NCBI RefSeq assembly: GCF_045032955.1
Contig: NZ_JBJFZU010000005.1
Span: 186,001-250,000 of the forward strand
Reading direction: 5' to 3'
Origin: Ornithinicoccus sp045032955
GTDB lineage: Bacteria; Actinomycetota; Actinomycetes; Actinomycetales; Dermatophilaceae
Length of the DNA stretch: 64,000 nt
A program made the translations under genes and the position numbers. Of the stretch, positions 32,379-41,671 are shown piece by piece. Numbering within the stretch: the first letter of the stretch is position 1; each line of letters starts with the position of its first letter. A model generated the notes under the pieces. It was given only the letters and a program-made list of their open reading frames with translations. It was not told the origin of the DNA and searched no databases.

Positions 32379-33803
32379 TCAGGCCTTGGACGCCTTGGAA
32401 GACTTCGGGGCCTTGGCAGACGCCTCGTCCTTCTCGTCGTCCTCGACGTCGGCGTCGCTGTCGGTGACGGCGGCCTCGGCGTTCTCACTGTCGGCGTCGG
32501 CAGCCTCGTCGGCGTCGTCGCTCTCCTCGTCGTCGTCACCCGGGTCGATCGCGTCCAGGTCGACCACGTTGCCGTCGGTGTCGGTGACGGTCGCGCCCTC
32601 GAGCACGTTCGCCAGCGCCTTGCGGCGGCCGACCTCGGCGACCATCGCGGGCACCTGACCCTGCTGGTCGATCTGCTGGGCGAACTGCTGGGCGTTCATC
32701 CCGTACTGCTGGGCGGTCATCATGATGTACTCGATGAGCTCGCTCTGGTCGACGTCCACCTCGTCACGCTTGACGAGGGCGTCCAGCAGGAACTGCGTCT
32801 GCATCGCCTTGATCGTCGAGGCGGTCACCTCGGTGCGGTGCTCCTCGTCCTCGAGGCGGCTCTCGCCCTCCAGGTGACGGTGCACCTCGGCCTCGACCAG
32901 GCTGTCCGGGACGGGGATGTCCACCAGCTCGAGCATCCGCTCGAGGACCTTGTCGCGGGCGGCGACGCCCTGCTCGAAGCGAGCACCCTGCTCGGCCTGC
33001 TCGCGCAGGTCGGCCTCGAGCTGCTCCATGGTGTCGAACTGGCTGGCCATCTGGGCGAACTCGTCGTCCAGCGCCGGCAGCTCACGCTCCTTGGCGACCT
33101 GCACGGTGACGGTGACGTCCGCCTTCTCCCCGGCGTGCTCGCCACCGGCCAGCGCGGAGGTGAACTCGACGGTGTCGCCGGCCTTGGTGCCGCGCAGCGC
33201 GGTGTCCAGGCCGTCGAGCATGGTGGCCGAGCCGATCTCGTAGGAGACGCCGGTGACCGAGTCGATCTCCTCGTCGCCGATCTTGGCGCTGAGGTCGATC
33301 GTCAGGTGGTCACCGGTCTTGGCCTTGCGCTTGATCGTCTTCAGCGTGCCGAAGCGCTCGCGTAGCGAGTCGATCCGGGTCTGCACGTCCTCCTCGGACA
33401 GCGCGACCGGGTCGACCTGCACCTCGATGCCGGAGAAGTCCGGGATCTCGAAGGCGGGGACCACGTCGACCTCGGCGTCGAAGGCCAGGTCCTGGCCGTC
33501 CTCCATCGGCAGCGACGTCAGGCTCACCTCGGGCTGGCCGAGCGGGGTCAGCCCGCTCTCCTGCATGGCCTGGGTGTAGTACTCGGGCAGCGCCTCGTTG
33601 ACGGCCTCCTGCACCACCGACCCACGACCGAAACGCTGGTCGATGATCCGCGCCGGGACCTTCCCCTTGCGGAAGCCGGGGATCTGGATGTTGGCGCCGA
33701 TGCTCTTGTACGCCGCGTCCAGCCGGGGCTGGAGGTCGGCGGCGGGGACCTCGACGGTCAGCTTGACCCGGGTCGGGGTCAGGTTCTCGACAGCGCTCTT
33801 CAC
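32379..33803 (-). CDS. tig: Trigger factor, ribosome-associated chaperone
   Basis: 474 residues from GTG 33803, 9 nt after GGAG, giving the usual N-terminus KSAVENLTPTRVKLTVEV; ATG 33824 would add seven residues and has no ribosome site. The ribosome-binding signature GFRKGKVPARII is present, then the PPIase domain (KTGDHLTIDLSAKI onward) and the helical C-terminal arms. The last 65 residues are strongly acidic and low in complexity, ending in KAPKSSKASKA, a common actinobacterial extension. Confidence 0.94.
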   Translation of the reverse strand: MKSAVENLTPTRVKLTVEVPAADLQPRLDAAYKSIGANIQIPGFRKGKVPARIIDQRFGRGSVVQEAVNEALPEYYTQAMQESGLTPLGQPEVSLTSLPMEDGQDLAFDAEVDVVPAFEIPDFSGIEVQVDPVALSEEDVQTRIDSLRERFGTLKTIKRKAKTGDHLTIDLSAKIGDEEIDSVTGVSYEIGSATMLDGLDTALRGTKAGDTVEFTSALAGGEHAGEKADVTVTVQVAKERELPALDDEFAQMASQFDTMEQLEADLREQAEQGARFEQGVAARDKVLERMLELVDIPVPDSLVEAEVHRHLEGESRLEDEEHRTEVTASTIKAMQTQFLLDALVKRDEVDVDQSELIEYIMMTAQQYGMNAQQFAQQIDQQGQVPAMVAEVGRRKALANVLEGATVTDTDGNVVDLDAIDPGDDDEESDDADEAADADSENAEAAVTDSDADVEDDEKDEASAKAPKSSKASKA

Positions 33804-33910
33804 TGCTGGGTGCTCCGTAGTCATGTCGGGGATGTTCTGGGTGTGTCGTGCTCGTCGGGCGCACGGGGGCGGCCCCGGACGTGGCACGCGATCCCCACCA
33901 TGCTAGGCGG

Positions 33911-33984
33911 TCGGGGTAGCCGGATTCGAACCGGCGGCCTTCCGCTCCCAAAGCGGACGCGCTACCAAGCTGCGCCATACCCCG
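33911..33984 (-). tRNA. tRNA-Pro (anticodon UGG)
   Basis: The minus strand folds as a 74-nt cloverleaf: acceptor CGGGGTA paired with TACCCCG, D-arm GCGCAGCTTGGTAGCGC, anticodon loop CTTTGGGAG with anticodon TGG, and T-arm CCGGTTCGAATCCGG. No CCA is encoded. Confidence 0.96.
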
Positions 33985-34067
33985 TGCTGAACGGCGTCGT
34001 GGCCGTGGTGTGTGGAGGGTTTAGACTAACTCCTCGGCCGACCGGACAGACACCTCGGAACGGCCGT

Positions 34068-34138
34068 GCGGGTGTAGCTCAATGGTAGAGCCCCAGTCTT
34101 CCAAACTGGCTACGCGGGTTCGATTCCCGTCACCCGCT
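34068..34138 (+). tRNA. tRNA-Gly (anticodon UCC)
   Basis: A 71-nt cloverleaf: acceptor GCGGGTG with CACCCGC, D-arm AGCTCAATGGTAGAGC, anticodon stem-loop CCAGTCTTCCAAACTGG with anticodon TCC, and T-arm CGGGTTCGATTCCCG. CCA is not encoded. It diverges from tRNA-Pro, 84 bp away. Confidence 0.96.
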
Positions 34139-34170
34139 CCGACAGGACGTCGGGGCCTACGCTGTGGCGT

Positions 34171-34773
34171 ATGGACGCACCCCCCTCGATCGTCGTGACC
34201 GGCACCGGCCGCGCCTCCGCGGCCCCGGACGCGCTCGTCGTCGACGTGCAGCTGGAGGGTCACGGCCGCACCGTCACGGCGGCGCTGGCCGCCCTCACCG
34301 AGGCCTCGGAGGCCGCCACCGCGGCCCTGCCCGGGCACCGGCTCACCACGCACGGGCTGGGCCTGCACGCCCGCTCCGACCGGGACGGACGGCAGGTGGG
34401 GCACACGGCATACCAGTCGGTGCGGGTGCGCACCCAGGACCCGGCTGGGGCCGGGGAGCTGATCCAGCGCCTCGGCGAGGCGGTCGGCGACCGGTTGACC
34501 GTGCACCAGCTGCGCCCGGAGATCGCGGACACCACGGCGCTGCTGGAGCGCGCCCGTGCGGACGCGGTCGCGGACGCGCGCGCCAAGGCGGAGCACTACG
34601 CACGGCTGGTCGGTATGCCGCTCGGCCCGGCCCGGTGGGTCCGCGAGCCCGGCACCGAGGGGCCGGGGCCCTCGCCCCGGGTGGAGATGATGTCGCGGGC
34701 CGCCGGGCCGCCCGTCGACCCCGCCGACCACGAGGTGGCCGTGACCGTCGAGGTGGCCTGGGGACTCGGCTGA
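34171..34773 (+). CDS. SIMPL domain-containing protein (DUF541)
   Basis: 200 residues. The N-terminus SIVVTGTGRASAAPDALVVD matches the SIMPL/DUF541 start, and the C-terminal region has the expected ADAVADARAKAEHYARL helix. No signal peptide is visible, unlike many secreted family members. ATG 34171 lies 7 nt after TACGCT without a Shine-Dalgarno, consistent with a leaderless transcript. Biochemical role unknown. Confidence 0.85.
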   Translation: MDAPPSIVVTGTGRASAAPDALVVDVQLEGHGRTVTAALAALTEASEAATAALPGHRLTTHGLGLHARSDRDGRQVGHTAYQSVRVRTQDPAGAGELIQRLGEAVGDRLTVHQLRPEIADTTALLERARADAVADARAKAEHYARLVGMPLGPARWVREPGTEGPGPSPRVEMMSRAAGPPVDPADHEVAVTVEVAWGLG

Positions 34774-34870
34774 GCCGTCCTGCGCACGTGTCGACAGGTG
34801 TGCTGCCGTGTGGTGCGATGGCCGCAGCGACGCCCCGCCGGGGGGCGCGCCCTCAGGAGGGACACCGCCG

Positions 34871-35170
34871 ATGAGCTTCGTGGACAAGGCCAAGGACTTC
34901 GCCAGCCGCTCGAGCGCCAAGGCCAGGGACCTCGCGCGGGAGCACTCGGACACCATCGACCAGGGGATCCAGCGCGCGGGCACCTTCGTGGACGACAAGA
35001 CCGGAGGCAGATACGCCGACAAGGTCGACAAGGTGCAGGGCTTCGCCACCCAGCAGAAGGACAAGATCGCCGGCGGTCACGGCGGTGAGGCCCCCGGGCC
35101 GGGCGACGGCGGGCGCGGCCCGGACGGCACCCCCGGGCCGGACGTCCCGCCCGGGCCCACCCGGCCCTAG
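34871..35170 (+). CDS. Rv0909-like small protein (annotated antitoxin family)
   Basis: 99 residues. MSFVDKAKDFASRSSAKARD and the helical region with YADKVDKVQGFATQQKDK match the small MT0933/Rv0909-like family that databases call antitoxin; the C-terminal third is Gly/Pro-rich low complexity. AGGAGGG precedes the ATG at 34871. No toxin gene is adjacent, so a toxin-antitoxin role is doubtful. Its TAG stop shares the CTAG at 35167-35170 with the convergent mgtE stop. Confidence 0.7.
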   Translation: MSFVDKAKDFASRSSAKARDLAREHSDTIDQGIQRAGTFVDDKTGGRYADKVDKVQGFATQQKDKIAGGHGGEAPGPGDGGRGPDGTPGPDVPPGPTRP

Positions 35171-36525
35171 ATCCCGAGCACGACCCCGGCGATGAGGAAG
35201 TAGACGACGAGCCCGGTGGCGTCCACGAAGGTCGTGATGAAGGGCGCGCTCACCACCGCCGGGTCGACACCGACGCGCTTGGCCAGCAACGGGATCATCC
35301 CGCCCGCCGTCGCCGCCAGCGCGCAGACGACGACCAGCGACAGGCAGATCACCAGGGCCACCTGCCCGTCGGTGAAGAAGCGCGCCGGGACGTAGGCGAC
35401 CACCGCCAGGGCGGCGCCCAGCAGCAGACCGGTCACCAGCTCCCTGCCGACCACCCGGGGCAGGTCCGGGAAGCGGACGTCGTCCACCGCGACCGCGCGG
35501 ATCACGGTGCTGGCGGCCTGGGCACCGACGTTGCCACCGGTGCCGATCAGCAGCGGGACGAAGAGCGCCAGGGCCACCACCTGCTCCAGGCTGTCCTCGA
35601 AGAAGTCCAGCACGTTGACGGTCAGCGTCGCAGCCACCAGCAGGACGAACAGCCAGGCCACCCGGCTCCGGGCCAGGGCGAGCACCGAGGTGGCCAGGTA
35701 GGGCCGGCGCAGCCGCTCCATGCCGGCCGAGCGCGCCGAGTCCTCGTCCTCCTCGATCTGCAGCACCCGCATCGCGTCGTCCACCGTGAACAGGCCCACC
35801 AGGCGGCCGTCGTCGTCCAGCACCGGGACGGCGAGCGCGCCGTGGTCCCGCACCACGTTGGCGCCGACCTCCTGGTCGTCGTCGGCGTGCGCGGTGATCG
35901 GTTCCCGCATGACGGCGCTCAGTGCCAACCCCGGGTCGCTGACCAGCAGCCGGCGCAGCGACACCACCCCGACCACCCGCTGCTGCTCGTCGACCACCGG
36001 CAGCACGTAGAGCATCTCGGCGTCACCGGTGTCCGCGCGCACCGCGTCCAGCGCCTGTCCGACGGTGGCGGTGTCCGGCATGCTCACCACCTCCGGGGTG
36101 GCCCACCGGCCGACGGTCTCCGGGCGGTGGGCCAGCACCGCCTCGGTCTTGCGGCGCTCGGCGTCGGACAGCCCGCCGAGCAGGCGCTCGGTCAGCGGGG
36201 CGGGGAGCCCGGCCAGGGTGCGCGCCCGGTCGTCGGGGGCCAGGTCGGCGACCAGCCGGCGGACCTGGTCCTCGGGCATCGCGGCGAGCAGCTCGGCCTG
36301 CAGGTCGGTGTCGAGCATCTGCACCACCCGCACCGCGGTCGGGTGCGGCAGCAGCGCGAAGGCGCCGGCCCGGGGGGCGGCGTCCATCCGCTCCAGCTCG
36401 TCGACCACCGCGGGCAGGTCGGCCCCGCTCAGCAGGGTCCGCAGCCCGGGGAGGCCACCGCTGCGCGCGCGTCCGGCCCTGTCGTCGCCGGACCCGTCCG
36501 GGACCGCGCGACGACGACCCGTCAC
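35167..36525 (-). CDS. mgtE: Magnesium transporter MgtE
   Basis: 452 residues. The N-terminal MgtE domain repeats (ELLAAMPEDQVRRLVADLAPDD) are followed by tandem CBS domains (MPDTATVGQALDAV; MREPITAHADDD) and five C-terminal transmembrane helices including GTGGNVGAQAASTVIRAVA and the Asp-containing ITTFVDATGLVVYF pore region. GTG 36525 overlaps the rpiB stop (GTGA). No Mg-sensing riboswitch is visible because it is an internal operon gene. Confidence 0.95.
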   Translation of the reverse strand: MTGRRRAVPDGSGDDRAGRARSGGLPGLRTLLSGADLPAVVDELERMDAAPRAGAFALLPHPTAVRVVQMLDTDLQAELLAAMPEDQVRRLVADLAPDDRARTLAGLPAPLTERLLGGLSDAERRKTEAVLAHRPETVGRWATPEVVSMPDTATVGQALDAVRADTGDAEMLYVLPVVDEQQRVVGVVSLRRLLVSDPGLALSAVMREPITAHADDDQEVGANVVRDHGALAVPVLDDDGRLVGLFTVDDAMRVLQIEEDEDSARSAGMERLRRPYLATSVLALARSRVAWLFVLLVAATLTVNVLDFFEDSLEQVVALALFVPLLIGTGGNVGAQAASTVIRAVAVDDVRFPDLPRVVGRELVTGLLLGAALAVVAYVPARFFTDGQVALVICLSLVVVCALAATAGGMIPLLAKRVGVDPAVVSAPFITTFVDATGLVVYFLIAGVVLGI

Positions 36526-36989
36526 GGGACCGGCGGGAGGGTGCCGTCCGCGGCGTAGCGGCTCATCATGTCGATGCGCCGCTGGTGCCGTTCGTCGCCG
36601 GAGAAGGGGGTGTCCAGGAAGGCGGCGACGATCTCGCGGGCCTCTTCGAGGGTATGCATCCTCGCCCCGAGCGAGACCACCTGCGCGTCGTTGTGCTGGC
36701 GCGCCAGGGTGGCCAGCTCCCTCGAGCAGGCCAGCGCCGCGCGGATCCCGGCGACCTTGTTGGCCGCCATCTGCTCACCGTTGCCGGAGCCGCCGAGCAC
36801 GATGCCGAGCGAGCCCGGGTCGGCGGCGACGCCCTCGGCGGCCCGCAGCACGTAGACCGGGTAGTCGTCGAGCGCGTCGTAGTCGTGCGGACCGTGGTCG
36901 AGGACCTCGTGCCCCTGGTCCCCCAGCCACGAGACCAGGTCGCGCTGCAGCTCGTGGGCGGCGTGGTCGCCGCCGATGTGGATGCGCAC
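36522..36989 (-). CDS. rpiB: Ribose-5-phosphate isomerase B
   Basis: 155 residues from GTG 36989, 7 nt after GAGGAG. Interconverts ribose 5-phosphate and ribulose 5-phosphate. RIHIGGDHAAHELQRDLV at the N-terminus and LGGSGNGEQMAANKVAGIRA are RpiB/LacAB signatures. In the usual catalytic loop position this protein has Ser (GGSGNG), as in other actinobacterial RpiB that use a different base. The order pepN, Rv2466c-like, rpiB matches Mycobacterium tuberculosis Rv2467-Rv2465c. Confidence 0.94.
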   Translation of the reverse strand: MRIHIGGDHAAHELQRDLVSWLGDQGHEVLDHGPHDYDALDDYPVYVLRAAEGVAADPGSLGIVLGGSGNGEQMAANKVAGIRAALACSRELATLARQHNDAQVVSLGARMHTLEEAREIVAAFLDTPFSGDERHQRRIDMMSRYAADGTLPPVP

Positions 36990-37006
36990 CGTGCTGCTCC
37001 TCGTCG

Positions 37007-37654
37007 TCAGCTGAAGTCCGGGCCCTGGGAGCGGGTCCGCTTGATCTCGTAGAAGCCCGGGGTGCCGGCGACCAGCAGGCAGCCGTCCCAGAGCCGGCCC
37101 GCGGCCTCGCCCTTGGGGGCCGGGGTGACGACGGGGCCGAAGAAGGCCACGCCCTCGACCGAGACGACCGGGGTGCCGACCTCGTCGCCGACCAGGTCCA
37201 TCGCGCGCTGGTGGCTCGCGCGCAGCGCCTGGTCGTGGGCGTCGCTGGTGCCCGCCTCGGTGAGGGCCGGGTCCAGCCCGAGCTCCTCGACGACCTCGGC
37301 GGTGATCGCCGGCAGGTCCTCGCTGCCGCGACCGTCCAGGTGGATGCGCCGGCCGTAGGCGTCGTACATCTTCTTGCGCAGCGTGTTGGCCTCCTCGTCG
37401 GCGAGGCCCTCGGTCGCGGCGATGATGGTGCGCACCGGTCCCCACGTCCGCTCGAGCATGGCGGTGTAGCCCTCGTCCAGGTCCCGCCCCTCGTTGAGGA
37501 CGGACAGGCTCATCACGGACCAGGTGATGTCCAGGTCGCGCACCTGCGCGGCCTCCATCATCCAGCGGGAGGTCATCCAGGCCCACGGGCAGGCCGGGTC
37601 GAAGAACATCTCGGCGGAGGTGGTGGACCGTGCGGTGGAGGTGTCGGCGCTCAT
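37007..37654 (-). CDS. DsbA-family mycothiol-dependent nitroreductase (Rv2466c-like)
   Basis: 215 residues with a thioredoxin-fold N-terminus and the active site FFDPACPWAWMTSRWM (Cys-Pro-Trp-Ala), then an inserted helical domain. M. tuberculosis Rv2466c, with the same motif and gene neighbourhood, reduces via mycothiol and activates nitro-prodrugs. Eighteen base pairs separate it from rpiB. Divergent from pepN over 68 bp. Confidence 0.9.
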   Translation of the reverse strand: MSADTSTARSTTSAEMFFDPACPWAWMTSRWMMEAAQVRDLDITWSVMSLSVLNEGRDLDEGYTAMLERTWGPVRTIIAATEGLADEEANTLRKKMYDAYGRRIHLDGRGSEDLPAITAEVVEELGLDPALTEAGTSDAHDQALRASHQRAMDLVGDEVGTPVVSVEGVAFFGPVVTPAPKGEAAGRLWDGCLLVAGTPGFYEIKRTRSQGPDFS

Positions 37655-37722
37655 GCGACCATCGTGTCACGTAGCGCGCCGGGTGACCCTCCGGCCTACC
37701 CTTTCGACGAGGAGACATCTGC

Positions 37723-40311
37723 ATGCCCGGCTCCAACCTCACCCGCGACGAGGCGTCCGCCCGGTCCCAGCTCGTGGCGACCGAGTCCTACGACGTCGTG
37801 CTGGACCTCACCTGCGGGGCGGAGACCTTCGCCACCACCAGCACCGTGCACTTCTCCTGCAGTGCGCCGGGTGCGTCGACGTGGATCGACTTCGTCGGGC
37901 CCTCGGTCGAGCGGGTGGTGCTCAACGGTGTGGAGCTGGACCCGGCGGCGGTGTTCGCCGACGCGCGGATCGAGCTGGCCGACCTGCAGGAGAGCAACGA
38001 GCTGCGGGTCGAGGCGACCGGTGCGTACATGAACACCGGGGAGGGCCTGCACCGCTTCGTGGACCCCGCCGACGGGGAGGTCTACCTCTACACCCAGTTC
38101 GAGGTGCCGGACAGCCGCCGGATGTTCGCGGTCTTCGAGCAGCCCGACCTCAAGGCCGCGTTCACCTTCACCGTCACCGCGCCCGCACACTGGGAGGTCA
38201 TCTCCAACGAGCCGACCCCGAAGCCCGCCCCGGCGCCGGGGGCGCGCAACGCGGACGGGGTGCCGGCGGACGCGCTCGCGACCTGGGTCTTCCCGGCGAC
38301 GCCGCGCATCTCCTCCTACATCACGGCCCTGGTCGCCGGTCCCTACGACGTCGTCCGGGACAGCGTGAGCACCCGCGCCGGCGAGGTCCCGCTGGGTGTC
38401 TTCTGCCGCCGCAGCCTGACCGAGCACCTGGACGCCGACAACATCCTGGACGTGACCAAGCGCGGGTTCGCCTTCTTCGAGGAGGAGTTCGACTCGGCAT
38501 ACCCGTTCACCAAGTACGACCAGATCTTCACGCCGGAGTACAACATGGGCGCGATGGAGAACGCCGGGTGCGTGACCATCGTGGAGAACTACGTCTTCCG
38601 GTCCAAGGTCACCGAGGCCATCGTGGAGCGGCGCGCGCTGACGATCCTGCACGAGCTGGCGCACATGTGGTTCGGCGACCTGGTGACGATGACCTGGTGG
38701 GACGACCTGTGGCTCAACGAGAGCTTCGCCGAGTGGGCCTCGACCACCGCCCAGGCGGAGGCGACCGGGTGGGCGGACGCGTGGACGACCTTCGGCACCG
38801 CCGAGAAGGCCTGGGCCTACAAGCAGGACCAGCTCTCCTCCACCCACCCGGTGGCCGCCGACATGGTGGACCTGGCCGCGGTGGAGGTGAACTTCGACGG
38901 CATCACCTACGCCAAGGGCGCCTCGGTGCTCAAGCAGCTCGTCGCGTACGTGGGGAGGGAGCCGTTCCGGGACGGCCTGCGGGCCTACTTCGCCAAGCAC
39001 GCGTGGGGCAACACCACCCTGGCCGACCTGCTGGTCGAGCTCGAGGCGACCAGCGGGCGCGAGCTGGGGTCGTGGAGCACGGTATGGCTGGAGACGGCAG
39101 GGGTGAACACCCTCACCCCGGAGGTCGAGGTCGGGCAGGACGGCGCCATCTCGGCGCTCACCCTGGTCCAGACCACGCCCCAGGAGCACCCGACGCAGCG
39201 CCCGCACCGGCTGGCGGTGGGGTGCTACTCCCTGACCGACGGCGTGCTGCGCCGGGTGAAGCGGGTGGAGCTCGACGTCGACGGCGAGCGCACCGCGGTG
39301 CCCGAGCTCGTCGGCGAGCCGATGCCGGACCTGCTGCTGGTCAACGACGACGACCTCGCCTACGCCAAGATCCGGCTGGACGAGCGCTCGCTGGCCACGG
39401 CCCTGGGTCACATCCGGGCCTTCGAGGACTCCCTGCCCCGGGCGCTGGTCCTCGGCGCGGCCTGGGACATGACCCGGGACGCCGAGATGGCGGCGACCGA
39501 CTACGTGCGGCTGGTGCTGCAGGCGCTGACGGGTGAGACCGACTCCACCCTGCTCCGGGTGCTCATCCAGCAGGCCAGCGCCGCAGCGCTGACCTACACG
39601 GCGCCGGTGAACCGGCGCGCGGTGGTGGCCGAGCTGACCGCCGGGCTGCGGGCCGCCGCCGAGGCCGCGGAGCCCGGTAGCGACGCCCAGCTGCAGCTGG
39701 TCACGGCCTGGGTGTCCTTCGCCCAGGACGAGCAGGACGTGGCCCAGGTGCGCGGCCTCCTGGACGGCGAGCGCGAGCTGGCCGGCCTCACCCTCGACCA
39801 GGACATGCGGTGGGCCCTGCTCACCTCGCTGGCGACCGCCGGTGCGGCCGGTGAGCAGGACATCGCCGCCGAGCGCCGGCGGGACAACACGGCGACCGGC
39901 CACGAGAAGGCCGCCCGGGCCCGGGCCGCCATGCCGACCGAGCAGGCCAAGGAGGCCGCCTGGGTGGACGCCGTCGAGACGCAGGGCCTGTCCAACTCGG
40001 TGCTGGCCGCGATGGCGCTCGGCTTCGGACGGGTGCACGACGAGTCGCTGCTCGAGCCCTTCGCCGCCCGCTACCACGAGGTGATCGACCGGGTCTGGAG
40101 CGAGCGCACCCACCACATCGCGAACTCGCTGGCCACCGGCTTCTACCCGCTGGCCCTGGCCAGCCCGAAGCTGCTGGCCGCGACCGAGCGATGGCTGGTC
40201 GAGCACCCCGACGCCTCCAACAGCCTGCGTCGCACGGTGGCCGAGAACAGGGACACCGTGGCCCGGGCCCTGACCGCCCAGGCCGCCGACGCAGCGTATA
40301 CCCCCACCTGA
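37723..40311 (+). CDS. pepN: Aminopeptidase N (M1 family)
   Basis: 862 residues. Zinc metallopeptidase removing N-terminal residues from peptides. GAMEN at 276-280 binds the free amino terminus; the zinc site is HELAH (310-314) with Glu333 in LNESF. Preceded by GAGGAG. Standard family length with the C-terminal ERAP-like helical domain. Cytoplasmic, no signal peptide. Its stop is followed by the left 22-bp repeat array. Confidence 0.96.
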   Translation: MPGSNLTRDEASARSQLVATESYDVVLDLTCGAETFATTSTVHFSCSAPGASTWIDFVGPSVERVVLNGVELDPAAVFADARIELADLQESNELRVEATGAYMNTGEGLHRFVDPADGEVYLYTQFEVPDSRRMFAVFEQPDLKAAFTFTVTAPAHWEVISNEPTPKPAPAPGARNADGVPADALATWVFPATPRISSYITALVAGPYDVVRDSVSTRAGEVPLGVFCRRSLTEHLDADNILDVTKRGFAFFEEEFDSAYPFTKYDQIFTPEYNMGAMENAGCVTIVENYVFRSKVTEAIVERRALTILHELAHMWFGDLVTMTWWDDLWLNESFAEWASTTAQAEATGWADAWTTFGTAEKAWAYKQDQLSSTHPVAADMVDLAAVEVNFDGITYAKGASVLKQLVAYVGREPFRDGLRAYFAKHAWGNTTLADLLVELEATSGRELGSWSTVWLETAGVNTLTPEVEVGQDGAISALTLVQTTPQEHPTQRPHRLAVGCYSLTDGVLRRVKRVELDVDGERTAVPELVGEPMPDLLLVNDDDLAYAKIRLDERSLATALGHIRAFEDSLPRALVLGAAWDMTRDAEMAATDYVRLVLQALTGETDSTLLRVLIQQASAAALTYTAPVNRRAVVAELTAGLRAAAEAAEPGSDAQLQLVTAWVSFAQDEQDVAQVRGLLDGERELAGLTLDQDMRWALLTSLATAGAAGEQDIAAERRRDNTATGHEKAARARAAMPTEQAKEAAWVDAVETQGLSNSVLAAMALGFGRVHDESLLEPFAARYHEVIDRVWSERTHHIANSLATGFYPLALASPKLLAATERWLVEHPDASNSLRRTVAENRDTVARALTAQAADAAYTPT

Positions 40312-40321
40312 GCCGACCCCA

Positions 40322-40497
40322 CCCGACCGGGCGTCTCGGGTTGCCCGACCGAGCGTCTCGGGTTGCCCGACCGAGCGTCTCGGGTTGCCGGTCCGGACGG
40401 CTCGGATTGCCCGACCGAGCGTCTCGGGTTGCCGGTCCGGACGGCTCGGATTGCCCGACCGAGCGTCTCGGGTTGCCGGTCCGGGCGTCCCGGAGTG
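40322..40497 (+). repeat. Tandem array of eight 22-bp units (left array)
   Basis: Eight units with a 22-bp period begin at GACCG-type positions 40325, 40347, 40369, 40391, 40413, 40435, 40457 and 40479. Type A units read GACCGAGCGTCTCGGGTTGC; type B units read GTCCGGACGGCTCGGATTGC; the order is A A A B A B A then a diverged last copy. There are no unique spacers. The array fills most of the 273-bp gap between pepN and the AbiEi/DUF559-like gene. Confidence 0.92.
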
Positions 40498-40584
40498 TCC
40501 ACATCCCTGTCACGGCCCAGCTGCGCTGTCCACAGATGCGGTCCGGGTATGGCGTTCCGGTCTCCGTGCCGCCAGCGTCCAGAT

Positions 40585-41664
40585 ATGGATCTGTCCTGCC
40601 TCCCGCGTCCTTTCACCCGACCGGAGGCGCTCACCGCGGGCGTCTCCCGGCACGATCTCGACGAGGCCCTGCTCACCGGCCTGGTCGAACGGCTGAGCCG
40701 GGGACTGTATGCCGCGTGCGTCCCGGTATGCCCCGGCGGTGAGGACTGGGAGGTCGCTGTCGCCGAGCACCTCGACCGGCTCCACCACCAGCTGCGCCGG
40801 CATCCGGGACACGTCGCCAGTCATACCAGCGCCGCTCTCGTGCACGGGTTGGCGGTGACGATCTCACCGGCCAGCCCCGTGGAGATCACCGCGCTGGACG
40901 GGTACGCCACTTCGCGCCGCAAGCCCGGCCTGGTGATCCACCACTGCGACTCGGGCGAGACGCCGGTGCAATCTCTCTCCGGGGTCCGGGTGACGACCGT
41001 CGAGCGCACCGTCGTGGACACGGCCCGGACCCGCCGACTGCCGCACGGGACGGCGGCCGTGGACGGAGCGCTGCGCGAAGGGTCGGTCACCCGGGACTCC
41101 CTCGTCCGCACCCTGGACGGTCAACGTCGGTGGCGTGGCCGACCGAGAGCGTTGGCGGCGCTGGCCCTCTCGGACCCACGCCGTGAGAGCTGGCTGGAGT
41201 CGTTCTCATTCGCGGCCCTGCATGAGCAGGGCATCGCCCTGCCGCTGTCCCAGGTCGACATCTACGGTCTGGACGGGCGCTTCCGGGGACGCGTCGACGG
41301 ACTCCTCCCGGAGGAGGGTGCCTTTCTCGAGGCCGACGGGAAGGCCAAGTACTTCATGGGAGCTGGTCCCGGGTCGACACCTGAGCAGACCGTGCTCACC
41401 CATCTTGGCCACGAGACGGCGCGTCACGCTGCGCTGGAGTCGCTCGGGCTACGAGGCATCCGGTGGATGTCGGACGAGATCATCGCCGACGCCGGCGAGG
41501 TCGCCGGCCGGATCCGTCGTCGTCTCGCCACACCTGTCCCACACATCGAGGCTCTCGCCCTGTGGCAGGGCGAGCTGCGTCGCCTGCCCTTCGACGAGCC
41601 CCGGGCTTGCATCGACATGGAGACGCTGAGGGCGCGGAAGCCACGGCGTCGTCGGTCGGCCTGA
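40585..41664 (+). CDS. AbiEi-like/DUF559-type protein
   Basis: 359 residues. The N-terminus (LTAGVSRHDLDEALLTGLVE, RLSRGLYAACVP) resembles the winged-helix AbiEi antitoxin domain; GVRVTTVERTVVDTARTRRL is typical of the middle region. The C-terminal FRGRVDGLLPEEGAFLEADG followed by K resembles the restriction-endonuclease-like fold of DUF559 proteins (Asp and Glu-x-Asp-x-Lys). Single genes of this type are common in actinobacteria, usually without an AbiEii toxin, and none is present here. No clear ribosome site. It is framed by two oppositely oriented 22-bp repeat arrays and has more varied codon use than its neighbours. Confidence 0.7.
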   Translation: MDLSCLPRPFTRPEALTAGVSRHDLDEALLTGLVERLSRGLYAACVPVCPGGEDWEVAVAEHLDRLHHQLRRHPGHVASHTSAALVHGLAVTISPASPVEITALDGYATSRRKPGLVIHHCDSGETPVQSLSGVRVTTVERTVVDTARTRRLPHGTAAVDGALREGSVTRDSLVRTLDGQRRWRGRPRALAALALSDPRRESWLESFSFAALHEQGIALPLSQVDIYGLDGRFRGRVDGLLPEEGAFLEADGKAKYFMGAGPGSTPEQTVLTHLGHETARHAALESLGLRGIRWMSDEIIADAGEVAGRIRRRLATPVPHIEALALWQGELRRLPFDEPRACIDMETLRARKPRRRRSA

Positions 41665-41671
41665 CACGTCA

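Noticed and set aside
33804..33824. ATG 33824 as trigger factor start
   Set aside because: No ribosome site; GTG 33803 has GGAG at 9 nt and gives the conserved N-terminus.
34871..35170. Toxin-antitoxin locus
   Set aside because: Family name only. No adjacent toxin ORF; the next gene is convergent mgtE.
35167..36525. Magnesium riboswitch upstream of mgtE
   Set aside because: mgtE starts inside the rpiB stop, so there is no leader to hold one.
37696..40206. 836-residue minus-strand frame opposite pepN
   Set aside because: Composition of a high-GC antisense frame, no motif, while pepN on the other strand is intact.
40322..40497. Possible CRISPR array
   Set aside because: Units are directly contiguous with a 22-bp period and no unique spacers, and no cas genes are nearby.
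40585..41664. Transposase between inverted repeats
   Set aside because: The protein has AbiEi/DUF559-like features and no transposase motif, and the flanking arrays are tandem repeats rather than terminal inverted repeats with target duplication.
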